Shown piece by piece: positions 25,786 to 34,498 of a DNA stretch of 64,000 bases (its first letter is position 1; each line of letters begins with the position of its first letter). Made by a program: the position numbers and the translations under genes. The notes beneath the pieces were generated by a model, which made no database searches, was not told the origin of the DNA, and worked only from the letters and a program-made list of their open reading frames with translations. The DNA comes from Oceanicaulis sp. (lineage in GTDB: Bacteria > Pseudomonadota > Alphaproteobacteria > Caulobacterales > Maricaulaceae). The DNA lies in assembly GCA_040112665.1 (NCBI GenBank), contig CP157796.1, positions 994,813 to 1,058,812 on the forward strand. Direction: 5' to 3'.

Positions 25786-26622
25786 ATGGCAGACGACACG
25801 CCCCAGGCCGCGGTTCATTTCCACGTGCACATGATCTCGGACTCCACCGGCGAAACGCTGATGGAGGTCATGCACGCCTCGGTCGCCCAGTTCGAGAACG
25901 TGGCGCCGATCGAGCATCTGTTCGCGCTTGTCCGCTCGCCGCGCCAGCTCGAACGCGCGCTCGCCCATATCGAGGCCTATCCGGGCATCGTGATGTACAC
26001 GCTGGTCAATTCCGACCTGCGCCGCCAGCTCGAGGATTGCTGCGCCAGGCTGAACATGCCCGCCATCGCCGTGCTCGACCCGATCCAGGCCACGCTGAGC
26101 GCCTATCTGGGCGCGTCCATGCGCGGCAAGGCGGGCGCCCAGCGGGTTCTGGACGCCGATTACTATCGGCGCATCGAGGCGATGAACTATTCCATGGCCC
26201 ATGACGACGGGGCCGGGGACGACTACGCCAGCGCCGACGTGATCCTTCTGGGGATTTCGCGCACCTCGAAAACCCCGACCAGCGTCTATCTCGGCCATCG
26301 CGGTATCCGCACCGCGAACATTCCGATCGTGCCCGGCGCGCCTTTGCCTGAAGAGATCTTCAAGCTGAAAAAGCCGCTGATCGTCGGGCTGACCGCGACG
26401 CCCGAGCGTATCGTGCAGATCCGCAGAAACCGGCTTCTCAATCTCAACGAGGACCGGACGACCGATTACGTGGAGGAGGACCGGGTGCGCGAGGAGATCG
26501 TCTATGCCAAGCGGCTGTTCGGTCGGCAGGGCTGGCCGACCATCGACGTGACCCGCCGCTCGATCGAGGAAACCGCGGCGAAGGTGATCAATCTGCTCAA
26601 CGAACACAGGGGGCAGGCGTGA
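25786..26622 (+). CDS. Pyruvate,phosphate dikinase/PEP synthase regulatory protein (DUF299)
   Basis: A 278-aa bifunctional kinase/pyrophosphorylase that switches PPDK or PEP synthase by threonine phosphorylation. It starts at MADDTPQAAVHFHVHMISDSTGETL. The P-loop is LLGISRTSKTPTSVYLGHRG, and GLTATPERIVQIRRNRL is family-typical. Upstream frame openness belongs to the origin region. It is the first gene of a rightward run in which each gene overlaps the next by up to 4 bp. Confidence 0.93.
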   Translation: MADDTPQAAVHFHVHMISDSTGETLMEVMHASVAQFENVAPIEHLFALVRSPRQLERALAHIEAYPGIVMYTLVNSDLRRQLEDCCARLNMPAIAVLDPIQATLSAYLGASMRGKAGAQRVLDADYYRRIEAMNYSMAHDDGAGDDYASADVILLGISRTSKTPTSVYLGHRGIRTANIPIVPGAPLPEEIFKLKKPLIVGLTATPERIVQIRRNRLLNLNEDRTTDYVEEDRVREEIVYAKRLFGRQGWPTIDVTRRSIEETAAKVINLLNEHRGQA

Positions 26623-27206
26623 CCGATACGATCGTTCTGGCCTCGGGCTCGGCCTCGCGCCGCGCCTTGCTTGAAAACGCCGGCGTGCCGTTCGAGGTCG
26701 ATCCCGCAGACGTCGACGAGGACGCGGTCAAGGCGCAGTTCGGCGGCGCGCCAGGCGAGCTCGCTATGCATCTGGCCGAGGAAAAGGCCCTGGCGGTCTC
26801 CCGCCGGCGCTCGGGCCTGGTGATCGGCGCTGATCAGGTGCTCGAATTCGACGGCCGGGCCTACGACAAGGCGAAGGACGCCGCCGAGGCACGCAGCCGT
26901 CTGGACATGCTCAGCGGAAAAACCCACTGGCTGAAGGGCGGGATCGCCTTTGCGCGCGACGGCGAGATCGTCTGGCGGCATCCCTCGGCCTGCAAGATGG
27001 TGATGCGGGAGATCTCGCCCGCGTTTCTGGACCGCTACATGAACGTGGCGGGCGATATCCTCACAAAGGGCGTGGGCGCGTACGCCTTCGAGGGGCTCGG
27101 GGTGCAGCTTTTCGAGCGTGTGGAGGGCAGCTTCTTCGCCGTGCTGGGCCTCGATCTGCTGCCCACGCTCGCCGAGCTGCGCCGCCAGGGGGCGCTCGCC
27201 GCGTGA
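26619..27206 (+). CDS. maf: Maf-family nucleotide pyrophosphatase
   Basis: A 195-aa protein with LASGSASRRALLENAG, VIGADQVLEFDG and a final FERVEGSFFAVLGLDLLP. Maf enzymes hydrolyse modified or canonical NTPs. The YceF-like set acts on m7GTP, and the sequence alone does not settle which substrate this protein prefers. Start GTG 26619 overlaps the previous stop. Confidence 0.93.
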   Translation: MTDTIVLASGSASRRALLENAGVPFEVDPADVDEDAVKAQFGGAPGELAMHLAEEKALAVSRRRSGLVIGADQVLEFDGRAYDKAKDAAEARSRLDMLSGKTHWLKGGIAFARDGEIVWRHPSACKMVMREISPAFLDRYMNVAGDILTKGVGAYAFEGLGVQLFERVEGSFFAVLGLDLLPTLAELRRQGALAA

Positions 27207-28027
27207 CCGGCAGACCAACATTCGCCGCGGTCGCAGGCTGGCCGGCCGCCCATTCGCTGAGCCCGGCCATGATGACCGCCTGGCTGGAAGACGCCGGGAT
27301 CGAGGGCCGGTACGGCGTTCTGGAAATCCCGCCCGAACGTTTCGCCGACACTGTCAGGCTCGCCGCGGAAATCGGCATGGCGGGGCTGAACGTCACCGTG
27401 CCTCACAAGATCGCCGCGCTCAGCCTCGCCGACGAAGTGACCGACGCGGCGCGCGCCGTGGGCGCGGCGAATCTGCTGACCTTCGAAACCGGCGGGCGGA
27501 TCAGGGCGGACAACACAGACATCGCCGGGATAGAAGCGGCCCTGGCCGAAGACCCGGGCGGGCCGGCGGTCGTGGTCGGCGCGGGCGGGGCGGCGCGGGC
27601 GGCGCTGTATCACCTCTCGCGTCAGTCCCGCGAGGTGCGGATCGTGAACCGGACCGTCGACAAGGCCCAGGCTCTGGCCGCTGAATTCGGTCTCGATGCG
27701 CGCGTGATGATGAAGGCCGGGTCCTCCATGATGGAAGGCGCAGGTCTGGTGATCAATGCGACGACGCTGGGCATGGCCGGGCAGCCCGATCTGTCCCCGG
27801 ATCTGTCCCCCTGTGCGCCGGAGGCTCTGGTCTTCGACATGGTCTACGCCCCGCTTGAAACCCCGCTGCTTGCGAGCGCCCGCCGCGCAGGGCTCAGGAC
27901 CGCGGACGGCCTCACCATGCTGATCGGCCAGGCGGTTCCCTCCTTCGAGGCGTTCTTCGGCGTAAGGCCGCCCGGGACCGGCCGGGTCAGGGCGCTGCTC
28001 GAAGCCCGGCTTGAGGCGCGCTCATGA
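27203..28027 (+). CDS. aroE: Shikimate dehydrogenase
   Basis: A 274-aa NADP-dependent enzyme of aromatic amino-acid synthesis (3-dehydroshikimate to shikimate). N-terminal substrate residues are in AAHSLSPAMMTAWL and GLNVTVPHKIAAL. ADNTDIAGIEAAL and the nucleotide loop VVVGAGGAARAALYHL follow. The GTG start overlaps maf. Confidence 0.95.
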   Translation: MTGRPTFAAVAGWPAAHSLSPAMMTAWLEDAGIEGRYGVLEIPPERFADTVRLAAEIGMAGLNVTVPHKIAALSLADEVTDAARAVGAANLLTFETGGRIRADNTDIAGIEAALAEDPGGPAVVVGAGGAARAALYHLSRQSREVRIVNRTVDKAQALAAEFGLDARVMMKAGSSMMEGAGLVINATTLGMAGQPDLSPDLSPCAPEALVFDMVYAPLETPLLASARRAGLRTADGLTMLIGQAVPSFEAFFGVRPPGTGRVRALLEARLEARS

Positions 28028-28617
28028 TCGTGGTGGGGCTCACAGGCTCGATCGGCATGGGCAAGTCGACCACGGCGCAGCTCTTCGCCGAGGAAGGCGC
28101 GGCCGTGTTCGACGCCGACGCCGCGGTGGCCGAGCTCTACGGGCCGGGCGGGGCCGCACTAGCGCCGATAGAGGCGATCTTCCCCGGCTGCACCGGGCCT
28201 GACGGCGTGGACCGCGCGAAGCTCAGCGCGGCGCTTCAGGCCGATCCGTCGGGGTTTCAGCGCCTTGAAGCGGTCGTCCATCCGCTGGTCGGTCAGGCGC
28301 GGAAGGCCTTTTTCGCCGAGGCTGAAAAAGCCGGCGTGGAGATCGTGATCCTCGACGTGCCCTTGCTGTTCGAGACCGGTCAGGCGGACGCGGTGGACGC
28401 GGTCGTCGTGGTCAGCGCTGACGAAGCTGTGCAAAAGGCCCGCGTCCTGCAGCGGCCGGGGATGAGCGAAGACAAGCTCGCCGCCATACTGGCCCGCCAG
28501 ACGCCCGATTCGGAAAAGCGCGCGCGCGCCGATTTCGTGATCACGACCGATGGCGGGATCGAAGACGCCCGCGCTCAGGTCCGGGCCGTGCTCACAGCGC
28601 TGAAGGACGCCCGGTGA
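28024..28617 (+). CDS. coaE: Dephospho-CoA kinase
   Basis: A 197-aa kinase for the last step of coenzyme A synthesis. The P-loop is VVGLTGSIGMGKSTTAQLF, with DADAAVAELY, HPLVGQARKAF, and LDVPLLFETG typical of CoaE. The ATG overlaps the aroE stop (ATGA). Confidence 0.95.
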   Translation: MIVVGLTGSIGMGKSTTAQLFAEEGAAVFDADAAVAELYGPGGAALAPIEAIFPGCTGPDGVDRAKLSAALQADPSGFQRLEAVVHPLVGQARKAFFAEAEKAGVEIVILDVPLLFETGQADAVDAVVVVSADEAVQKARVLQRPGMSEDKLAAILARQTPDSEKRARADFVITTDGGIEDARAQVRAVLTALKDAR

Positions 28618-29324
28618 TGAGCGGACGCAAGATCATCTTCGACACCGAGACCACCGGCTTCGAGGCTCGCGGCGGGGACCGGGTGACCGAGATCGGCTGC
28701 GTCGAGGTGATCGATTTCATCCCGACCGGCAAGGAGTTGAGGATCCTCGTCAATCCCGAGCGCGACATCCCCGCCGAAGTCACCGAGGTGACCGGGCACA
28801 CCTGGGAGATGCTCAAGGACGAGCCCAAATTCGCCGAGATCGCCGATCGCTTCCTGGAGTTCGTGGGCGAAGCCGATCTGGTCGCTCATAACGCCGGGTT
28901 CGACATGGGCTTCATCAATATGGAGCTCGAACGCTGCGGCCGCCCGGTCATCGCCGAGAGCCGCTTCATCGACACTGCGGCGATGGCGCGCAAGAAATTC
29001 CCCGGCGCGCCGGCCAGCCTCGACGCGCTCTGCAAGCGCTTTGATATTTCGCTGGAAAGCCGGACCAAGCACGGCGCGCTGATCGACGCCTATCTGCTGG
29101 CCGAAGTCTATCTCGAGCTCAATGGCGGCCGCGAGCAGCGCTTCGGCTTCATCGCCCAGCCCGGTTCGAGGCAGACCGTGGTCTATCCCCCGAGAAAGCC
29201 GCGCCCGTCCCCGCTCGCCGAGCGGGTGACCGAAAAGGAACGGGCCGCCCACGCCGCCTTCATCGGCGAAATGAGCGACCCGGTCTGGGAAACCGCGGGC
29301 CTTCTGAAACCCGCCGCAAAATAA
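28617..29324 (+). CDS. dnaQ: DNA polymerase III epsilon subunit (proofreading exonuclease)
   Basis: A 235-aa DEDDh exonuclease: IFDTETTGFEA (Exo I), LVAHNAGFDMGFIN (Exo II), and TKHGALIDAYLLAEVYLEL (Exo III with catalytic His and Asp). Either the ATG at 28617 or the overlapping GTG at 28614 could be used. It corrects replication errors as part of the Pol III core. It ends 4 bp from the convergent secB stop. Confidence 0.96.
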   Translation: MSGRKIIFDTETTGFEARGGDRVTEIGCVEVIDFIPTGKELRILVNPERDIPAEVTEVTGHTWEMLKDEPKFAEIADRFLEFVGEADLVAHNAGFDMGFINMELERCGRPVIAESRFIDTAAMARKKFPGAPASLDALCKRFDISLESRTKHGALIDAYLLAEVYLELNGGREQRFGFIAQPGSRQTVVYPPRKPRPSPLAERVTEKERAAHAAFIGEMSDPVWETAGLLKPAAK

Positions 29325-29328
29325 GCGC

Positions 29329-29826
29329 TTAGGCGTTGCCCGCAGGCTGACCGCCCTCGCTCGCGGCCTGCTGGCGCGCCAGCTGCTGGCGATAAAGCGC
29401 AGCAAAATCAACCGGTTCGAGCATCAAGGGCGGGAAGCCCCCGTCCCGCGTCGCATCCGCCAGGATCCGGCGGGCGAACGGGAAGATGATCCGCGGGCAT
29501 TCGATCAGCAGGAACGCTTCACGGGCGCGATCATCGACGTTCTGGATCTGGAACAGACCGCCATAGGTCAGCTCTGCGATGAAGACCGGCTTGTCTTCAC
29601 GGCTCGCCTTGGCCGCCATCAGCAGCTCGACCTCGTAGGTGTCCTCGCCCAGGCTGCGCGCGCGCACGTCGACGCTGAGATCGATCGCCGGCTGGCCGCC
29701 GCCGCGCAGGGACTCCGGCGCGTTCGGGTTTTCGAAGGACAGATCCTTCACATACTGGCCCATCACGCGGATGGACGGCATCTGGGGCTGTTCGCCGCCC
29801 TGCGGCGGAACGGGCGCGTCGGTCAT
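29329..29826 (-). CDS. secB: Protein-export chaperone SecB
   Basis: A 165-aa tetrameric chaperone that holds preproteins unfolded for SecA. It starts at MTDAPVPPQGGEQPQMP; a frame extending upstream is not family-like. Markers are YVKDLSFENPNAPESL, VFIAELTYGGLFQIQNV and LLIECPRIIFPFARRILADATRDGGFPPLMLEPVDF. It diverges from timA with about 195 bp between. Confidence 0.96.
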   Translation of the reverse strand: MTDAPVPPQGGEQPQMPSIRVMGQYVKDLSFENPNAPESLRGGGQPAIDLSVDVRARSLGEDTYEVELLMAAKASREDKPVFIAELTYGGLFQIQNVDDRAREAFLLIECPRIIFPFARRILADATRDGGFPPLMLEPVDFAALYRQQLARQQAASEGGQPAGNA

Positions 29827-30021
29827 GGTTTTCAAGTCTCTCGGCTGAACGCGTGGCGCGATAGGCCGCGCTGGAAAAGCGGCGGCCGGGCTCGTTTTAC
29901 GAGGGGCGCGCGTAGCACTTCCCCGCCCGCCCGGCAAGCGCAGGGCGGGTGACGGGGCGGACGTCAGCGCCTATATCAGAGGTTCGAAAACCGCCGACGC
30001 CAGTCAGGACGCGCCGACGCC

Positions 30022-30672
30022 ATGGATATTCTGCAGATCCTCTTCTTTTCCGGTCTCGCCGTGTTTCTCGCGGTCAGGCTCTACATGGCGCTGGGCAAGC
30101 CGACCGGCCGCACCCATGAAGATCACATGCGCGAACAGCGCGAGCGCGCCGCGGCCAATGCGCCGGCCGGCCCTGTCGCTGCGCCGGTCGCCGAGCCCGC
30201 CCCCGCGCCGAGCTATGCCGGCCCGGCCGGCGAAGGGCTGGGGCAGATCGCGCGCGCGGATCGCAATTTCGATCCCGACACCTTCGTCAAAGGCGCCAGG
30301 GCTGCCTATGAGATGATCGTCACCGCCTACGCCAAAGGCGATCGGGACGCGCTGCGCCGGCTTCTGAGCGAGCGCGTCATGGGCGCCTACGATCAGACGA
30401 TCTCCGAGCGCGAAGCGGCGGGCCAGACCATGGTCACCGAGGTCGAGCGCATCAAGCGGGCCGAGATCGTTGAAGCTTCTCTTAACGATAACCGGGCCAG
30501 GGTGCGGGTGGCCTTCAGCGCGGAGCTCGCCAGCGAAGTGCGTGATCCCGAGGGCCGGGCGGTGCAGGGCGACCTGAACACGCTCAGGACCGTCGACGAG
30601 ATCTGGAGCTTCGAGCGTGACGTCTCTTCCGAAGACCCCAACTGGAAGCTCGCCGGGGTCAAGCCGGCCTAG
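30022..30672 (+). CDS. timA: Tim44-like protein TimA
   Basis: A 216-aa protein. An N-terminal TM helix, MDILQILFFSGLAVFLAVRLYMALG, anchors it in the inner membrane. A Pro/Ala linker (about 50-70) and a Tim44-like domain follow: FDPDTFVKGARAAYEMIVTAYAKGDRDALRRLLSERV. Related proteins such as Caulobacter TimA resemble the mitochondrial import motor component Tim44. The bacterial role remains unclear. It lies in the usual secB-timA-mltA order. Confidence 0.88.
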   Translation: MDILQILFFSGLAVFLAVRLYMALGKPTGRTHEDHMREQRERAAANAPAGPVAAPVAEPAPAPSYAGPAGEGLGQIARADRNFDPDTFVKGARAAYEMIVTAYAKGDRDALRRLLSERVMGAYDQTISEREAAGQTMVTEVERIKRAEIVEASLNDNRARVRVAFSAELASEVRDPEGRAVQGDLNTLRTVDEIWSFERDVSSEDPNWKLAGVKPA

Positions 30673-31900
30673 CCTCGCCGCCCTTCTCGCGCTGCTGCTC
30701 GCCGCTTGCGCGGGCGGGCCTGACGCGCCGCCTCCCGCCGCTCCGCCGCCGTCCCGGCCGGCCGCAGAGCCGCGCATCGAAACGCCCCGTGCGCCAGAGC
30801 CGGTGCTTCCGCGCCGCGCCGCGCCCCTGTCCTTCAGCGAGGTCGCAGGCTGGCGCGCCGCCGATCCCCGTCCTGCGCTCGCCGCTTTTTCCGAAAGCTG
30901 CGCGCGGATCGAGGCCCTGCCCGATCACGAACCGATGAACCCGCGCGCGCCCTATGCGGGAACGGCCGGCGACTGGCGCGGCGCCTGCCTTCAGGCGGCG
31001 ATGATCAACGCCGGCGCGCCGACCGCCGAACAGGCCCGCGCCTTCTTCGAACGCAATTTCGCACCCGTGAGACTGGCTGAAACCGGGCGGCTGACCGGGT
31101 ATTACGAGCCTTACGTCGAGGTGCGCTCGCGGCCTGACGCCGAGTTCTCCATGGCGATCCGGGCCCGGCCGGGCGATCTTCTGACCGGCGATCTGGGGCA
31201 GTTCATCGCGGGGCTCGAGGGCGAGCGCATCGTCGGCCGCGCCGAGGATCAGCAGTTCCGCCCCTATCTGACCCGGGCGGAGATCGAACGCGAAAATCTC
31301 GGCGTGCCTCTGGCCTGGGGCCGGCCAATCGACGTGTTCTTCCTGCAGATCCAGGGCTCGGGCCGGCTGATCTTCGAGGACGGCGGGCAGGCGCGCGCCC
31401 GGTTCGCCGCCCATAACGGCCAGCCCTATGTCTCGATCGGCCGGATCCTCATCGATCGCGGCGAGCTGAGCCCGCACGACGCCTCCAAGCAGGACATCCA
31501 GGCCTGGCTGAGGGCGCGCGGGCCTCTGGCCTGGCGGCCCCTTTTCGACGAGAACCCGCGCTATGTCTTCTTCTCGCTCGACACCGACATCGACCCTGGC
31601 GAGGGCCCGATCGGATCGCAGGGCGCGCCACTCACCCCGATGGCGTCGCTCGCGGTCGATCCGGCCCATCACGCCTGGGGCGTGCCGGTCTGGCTGGAAG
31701 CCGCGATCGACGGCGCGCCGTCGTGGAAGGGCCTCGTCGTCACCCAGGACGCCGGCGGCGCCATCACCGGCCCTGCGCGCGGCGATCTGTTCTTCGGCTG
31801 GGGCCCCGAGGCGGGCGACCGGGCCGGCCGGCAGAACGACCCGAGCGCGCAGTGGACCCTGCTTCTGCCGACCGAGCTGGCGCACCGCGCGGCGCGCTGA
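30617..31900 (+). CDS. mltA: Membrane-bound lytic murein transglycosylase A
   Basis: A 427-aa lipoprotein: the GTG start at 30617 gives a signal ending LLLAAC. Its start overlaps timA by 56 bp, and no better standard start was found. The MltA barrel has TGRLTGYYEPYVEV, VFFLQIQGSGRLIF and GRILIDRGELSP. The 3D-type motif VTQDAGGAITGPARGDLFFGWG carries the probable catalytic Asp. It cleaves glycan strands to 1,6-anhydro products. Confidence 0.92.
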   Translation: MTSLPKTPTGSSPGSSRPSLAALLALLLAACAGGPDAPPPAAPPPSRPAAEPRIETPRAPEPVLPRRAAPLSFSEVAGWRAADPRPALAAFSESCARIEALPDHEPMNPRAPYAGTAGDWRGACLQAAMINAGAPTAEQARAFFERNFAPVRLAETGRLTGYYEPYVEVRSRPDAEFSMAIRARPGDLLTGDLGQFIAGLEGERIVGRAEDQQFRPYLTRAEIERENLGVPLAWGRPIDVFFLQIQGSGRLIFEDGGQARARFAAHNGQPYVSIGRILIDRGELSPHDASKQDIQAWLRARGPLAWRPLFDENPRYVFFSLDTDIDPGEGPIGSQGAPLTPMASLAVDPAHHAWGVPVWLEAAIDGAPSWKGLVVTQDAGGAITGPARGDLFFGWGPEAGDRAGRQNDPSAQWTLLLPTELAHRAAR

Positions 31901-31942
31901 GGCCGCCATGGGCGGTTCACTCTCCCTCTCTGGAGCGTCCGC

Positions 31943-32521
31943 ATGAGCCGCCGGCCGCCCTCGCGCGCCCTGTCGGCGGAGGAGCGCGCGCTCTGGCGCA
32001 AGATCGCCCGCGGCGTGACCCCGCTCGATCCGAACCGGCTCAGGGCGCTGGACGATCCCGCGCCGCCGAAGACCGACCCTGCCGCCCGGCCCGTACCGGC
32101 GCCTGGGCCTCTCAAGGCCGGCGCAGCCCGGCGCGATCCCGAGCCGGTGCGCGCGCCCGCCGATCAGTCGCATGACAGGAAGCTGCGCCGCGGCCGCATC
32201 GAGATCGAAGCGCGGATCGATCTTCACGGCCTGACCGGCGCGCGCGCCCGCCGGGACCTGCTCGCCTTTCTGCACCGCGCGCGTGCGAACGGGCTGAGGC
32301 GGGTGCTGGTCATCACCGGCAAGGGCGCCGGCGCCCGGGCGCTGGACCGGCGCAAGTTCGAGCCCTGGGATTCCGACGCGCCGCCTCTGCCCGGCGTCAT
32401 CCGGCGCAGCTTCGCCAAATGGATGACCGAGCCCGACTTCGCCGAAGTCGCCTCAGGCTACGCCGAAGCCCACCGCCGCCACGGCGGCGCGGGCGCGTTC
32501 TACGTGATGATCCGCAGCTAG
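31943..32521 (+). CDS. Smr-domain protein
   Basis: A 192-aa protein with a basic Pro-rich N-terminal half and a C-terminal Smr domain: EARIDLHGLTGARARRDLLAF, RVLVITGKG, and the late VASGYAEAHRRHGGAGAFYVMI. The IDLHG-like motif and the glycine-rich VITGKG loop are the Smr signatures. Such domains have nuclease activity in MutS2 and SmrA; here the target is unknown. It converges with the GDPD gene through a shared CTAG. Confidence 0.9.
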   Translation: MSRRPPSRALSAEERALWRKIARGVTPLDPNRLRALDDPAPPKTDPAARPVPAPGPLKAGAARRDPEPVRAPADQSHDRKLRRGRIEIEARIDLHGLTGARARRDLLAFLHRARANGLRRVLVITGKGAGARALDRRKFEPWDSDAPPLPGVIRRSFAKWMTEPDFAEVASGYAEAHRRHGGAGAFYVMIRS

Positions 32522-33450
32522 CCCCGCGCCGCCGGGCAGGCTTCGAGCACGGATCGGGCCGTCGCCGCAGCGTCGAGCGCGGCGCTTGCGGCGGGCACGT
32601 CGTCGACGCTGATCACTTCAGCACCATTTTCTGCCATCAGCCTGTAATCGGCTTCGCCCTGACGCTCGGCGCGGAAATCGCCGTAGCTCGTTTCGATCCC
32701 GCGTGCGGCGAGGGCGGCGTCGAGCTCGGGATTTCCCGTGCCCAGGCCCAGCCAGGCGGTGAGCAGCTCGGCCTCGACGCCGGCCGCGAGCAGGGCGTCG
32801 AGATCGTCGACGCTGCGCATCCCGGCCGAGATCATCGCGCCGGTGTCGTAGCGATCAAACGCGATCGCGTCTTCGGACGAATAGGTGATCACCACAGCGC
32901 GGTCGGCGGCGCCCGCTTCTGTGAGGGTCGCGGCGACCGCGTCAAAGCCGATGTCTTTCAGGTCGATCTGCGCCACACCGCGCCCGTCGAGGAAGGCGAG
33001 GGTTTCCGCCAGCGTCGGGACCCGTTCGCCGGTGGGCGCCCCGTTCAGATCGACGAGCTCGAACTGCAGAAGCTCCGCATACGTGATTTCCTCGATCTCG
33101 CCGGTTCCCGTGGTCGTCCGGTCGATCGTGTCGTCGTGCATGAGGACCAGAACGCCATCTGCGGTGCGGGCGACGTCGATCTCCAGAAACACCGCGCCGT
33201 CAGCCAGGCTCGCCTCGATCGCGGCGAGCGAGTTTTCTGCAGCGCCCGCCCGGTCTCCGGCCCGATGCGCCTGAAGCAAGGTGACTCCCTGCTCGCGGGC
33301 GCAGTCGAGATAGGCGGAAAGATCGACGCCGGCGAACCAGGCGTCCGTGCTCGCCGGCATGCTCGCGTCCGGCGCCGAGGGCGCAGGCGCGGTGTCGCAG
33401 GCGGCGAGGACGGCGAGCGAGGCGGAGAGGGCGAGGGCGGTCCGGATCAT
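32518..33450 (-). CDS. Glycerophosphodiester phosphodiesterase lipoprotein
   Basis: A 310-aa periplasmic TIM-barrel enzyme with a lipoprotein signal MIRTALALSASLAVLAAC. GDPD residues are HRAGDRAGAAENSLAAI, FLEIDVARTADGVLVLMHDDTIDRTTTG and IDLKD. It probably breaks down glycerophosphodiesters from phospholipids. The insertion HRAGDRAG replaces the more common HRG. It precedes the dienelactone hydrolase gene by 2 bp in the opposite direction of reading, so the two may be co-transcribed. Confidence 0.9.
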   Translation of the reverse strand: MIRTALALSASLAVLAACDTAPAPSAPDASMPASTDAWFAGVDLSAYLDCAREQGVTLLQAHRAGDRAGAAENSLAAIEASLADGAVFLEIDVARTADGVLVLMHDDTIDRTTTGTGEIEEITYAELLQFELVDLNGAPTGERVPTLAETLAFLDGRGVAQIDLKDIGFDAVAATLTEAGAADRAVVITYSSEDAIAFDRYDTGAMISAGMRSVDDLDALLAAGVEAELLTAWLGLGTGNPELDAALAARGIETSYGDFRAERQGEADYRLMAENGAEVISVDDVPAASAALDAAATARSVLEACPAARG

Positions 33451-33452
33451 GG

Positions 33453-34133
33453 CTATTTCAGATGCTCTTGCAGGAAGGCGCGCGTGCGCGTGTTGGCGAG
33501 ATCGGCGTCCTCGGCGTGGAAATGGGCGCCGCCGCGGCGCGCGAACGCATGGTCGCGCTCCGCATAGCGGTGAATCGTGACCTTCGGATGATCGGTCAGC
33601 CCGTCGATGATCTTGTCCTGCGCCTCTTTGGGCACGAACTCGTCCTTTCCGGCGACATGCAGCATCAGCGGGCCGGAGATGTTTTTCGCTTCATCCAGCT
33701 TTTCCTGAATGTTTACACCGTAATAGCCGACCGAGGCGTCAGCATCGGTGCGGCAGGCGGTGAGGTAAGCCAGAAGCCCGCCCAGGCAGTAGCCGACGGC
33801 CCCGGCCTTGCCGTTGCCGACCCGGCGGCCGTAATCGAGCGTGGCGGCGATGTCATTCACGCCCAGATCGGGATCGAATTTCCCGAATAGATCAAACGCC
33901 TTATCCCATTCTTCCTGGGTCTGGTCGGTGATGTTCACGCCCGGCTCGATGCGCCAGAACAGGTCCGGGCAGATGGCGCGAAAGCCCTGGTCGGCGAAAT
34001 CGTCGACCAGCTCGCGCATGACCGCGTTCACGCCGAAAATCTCCTGGATCACGATCAGGGCCGGGCCTTCGCCGTTCTCATAGGCCATGAACGCGCCGTC
34101 AGGGCCTGTGATGGTGATTTCCTTGCCGGACAT
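33453..34133 (-). CDS. Dienelactone hydrolase family protein
   Basis: A 226-aa alpha/beta hydrolase starting MSGKEITITGPDGAFMAYEN. The oxyanion Glu is in VIQEIFGVNAVMRE, the nucleophile Cys is in AVGYCLGGLLAYL, Asp is in HVAGKDEFVP, and His is in YAERDHAFARRGG. This Cys-Asp-His triad is standard for the family. Substrate unknown; the family includes carboxymethylenebutenolidases and many general hydrolases. The start was chosen by homology. Confidence 0.93.
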   Translation of the reverse strand: MSGKEITITGPDGAFMAYENGEGPALIVIQEIFGVNAVMRELVDDFADQGFRAICPDLFWRIEPGVNITDQTQEEWDKAFDLFGKFDPDLGVNDIAATLDYGRRVGNGKAGAVGYCLGGLLAYLTACRTDADASVGYYGVNIQEKLDEAKNISGPLMLHVAGKDEFVPKEAQDKIIDGLTDHPKVTIHRYAERDHAFARRGGAHFHAEDADLANTRTRAFLQEHLK

Positions 34134-34242
34134 GACGCTCCTCCTCGCGGGACGGGGTGGCTTTTTCAAGCGGGCGGGCGCGCCTATGGTGTGGCGCGAG
34201 ACACCGCCTGCGTGCGGGGAGCCCAAGGAAGGCGAGGCTGCG

Positions 34243-34491
34243 ATGAAGGTCAACATCAATATCGAATGTACGCCGGAGGAGGCCCGCAGCTTTCTGGGCC
34301 TGCCCGACGTCGCGCCGCTGAACGATCAGCTCGTCGAGGAGATGGGCAAGCGGCTGAGCGCCAACATGGACGCGATGGAGCCCGAGGCGCTGATGCGCTC
34401 CTGGATGAGCTTCGGCGGGGAATGGCAAAAGCAGTTCATGGGTCTCATGACCCAGGCGCCCGGGGCCGGATCCGGCTCGAAGGACCGCTGA
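34243..34491 (+). CDS. Small DUF6489-like protein
   Basis: An 82-aa acidic protein, MKVNINIECTPEEARSFLGL, with NDQLVEEMGKRLSANMDAMEPEALMRSWMSFGGEWQKQFM. The frame is open further upstream, but the family start is here. Proteins of this form sit directly before mnmE in related genomes; no function is known. It ends 7 bp before mnmE. Confidence 0.8.
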   Translation: MKVNINIECTPEEARSFLGLPDVAPLNDQLVEEMGKRLSANMDAMEPEALMRSWMSFGGEWQKQFMGLMTQAPGAGSGSKDR

Positions 34492-34498
34492 GCCGATC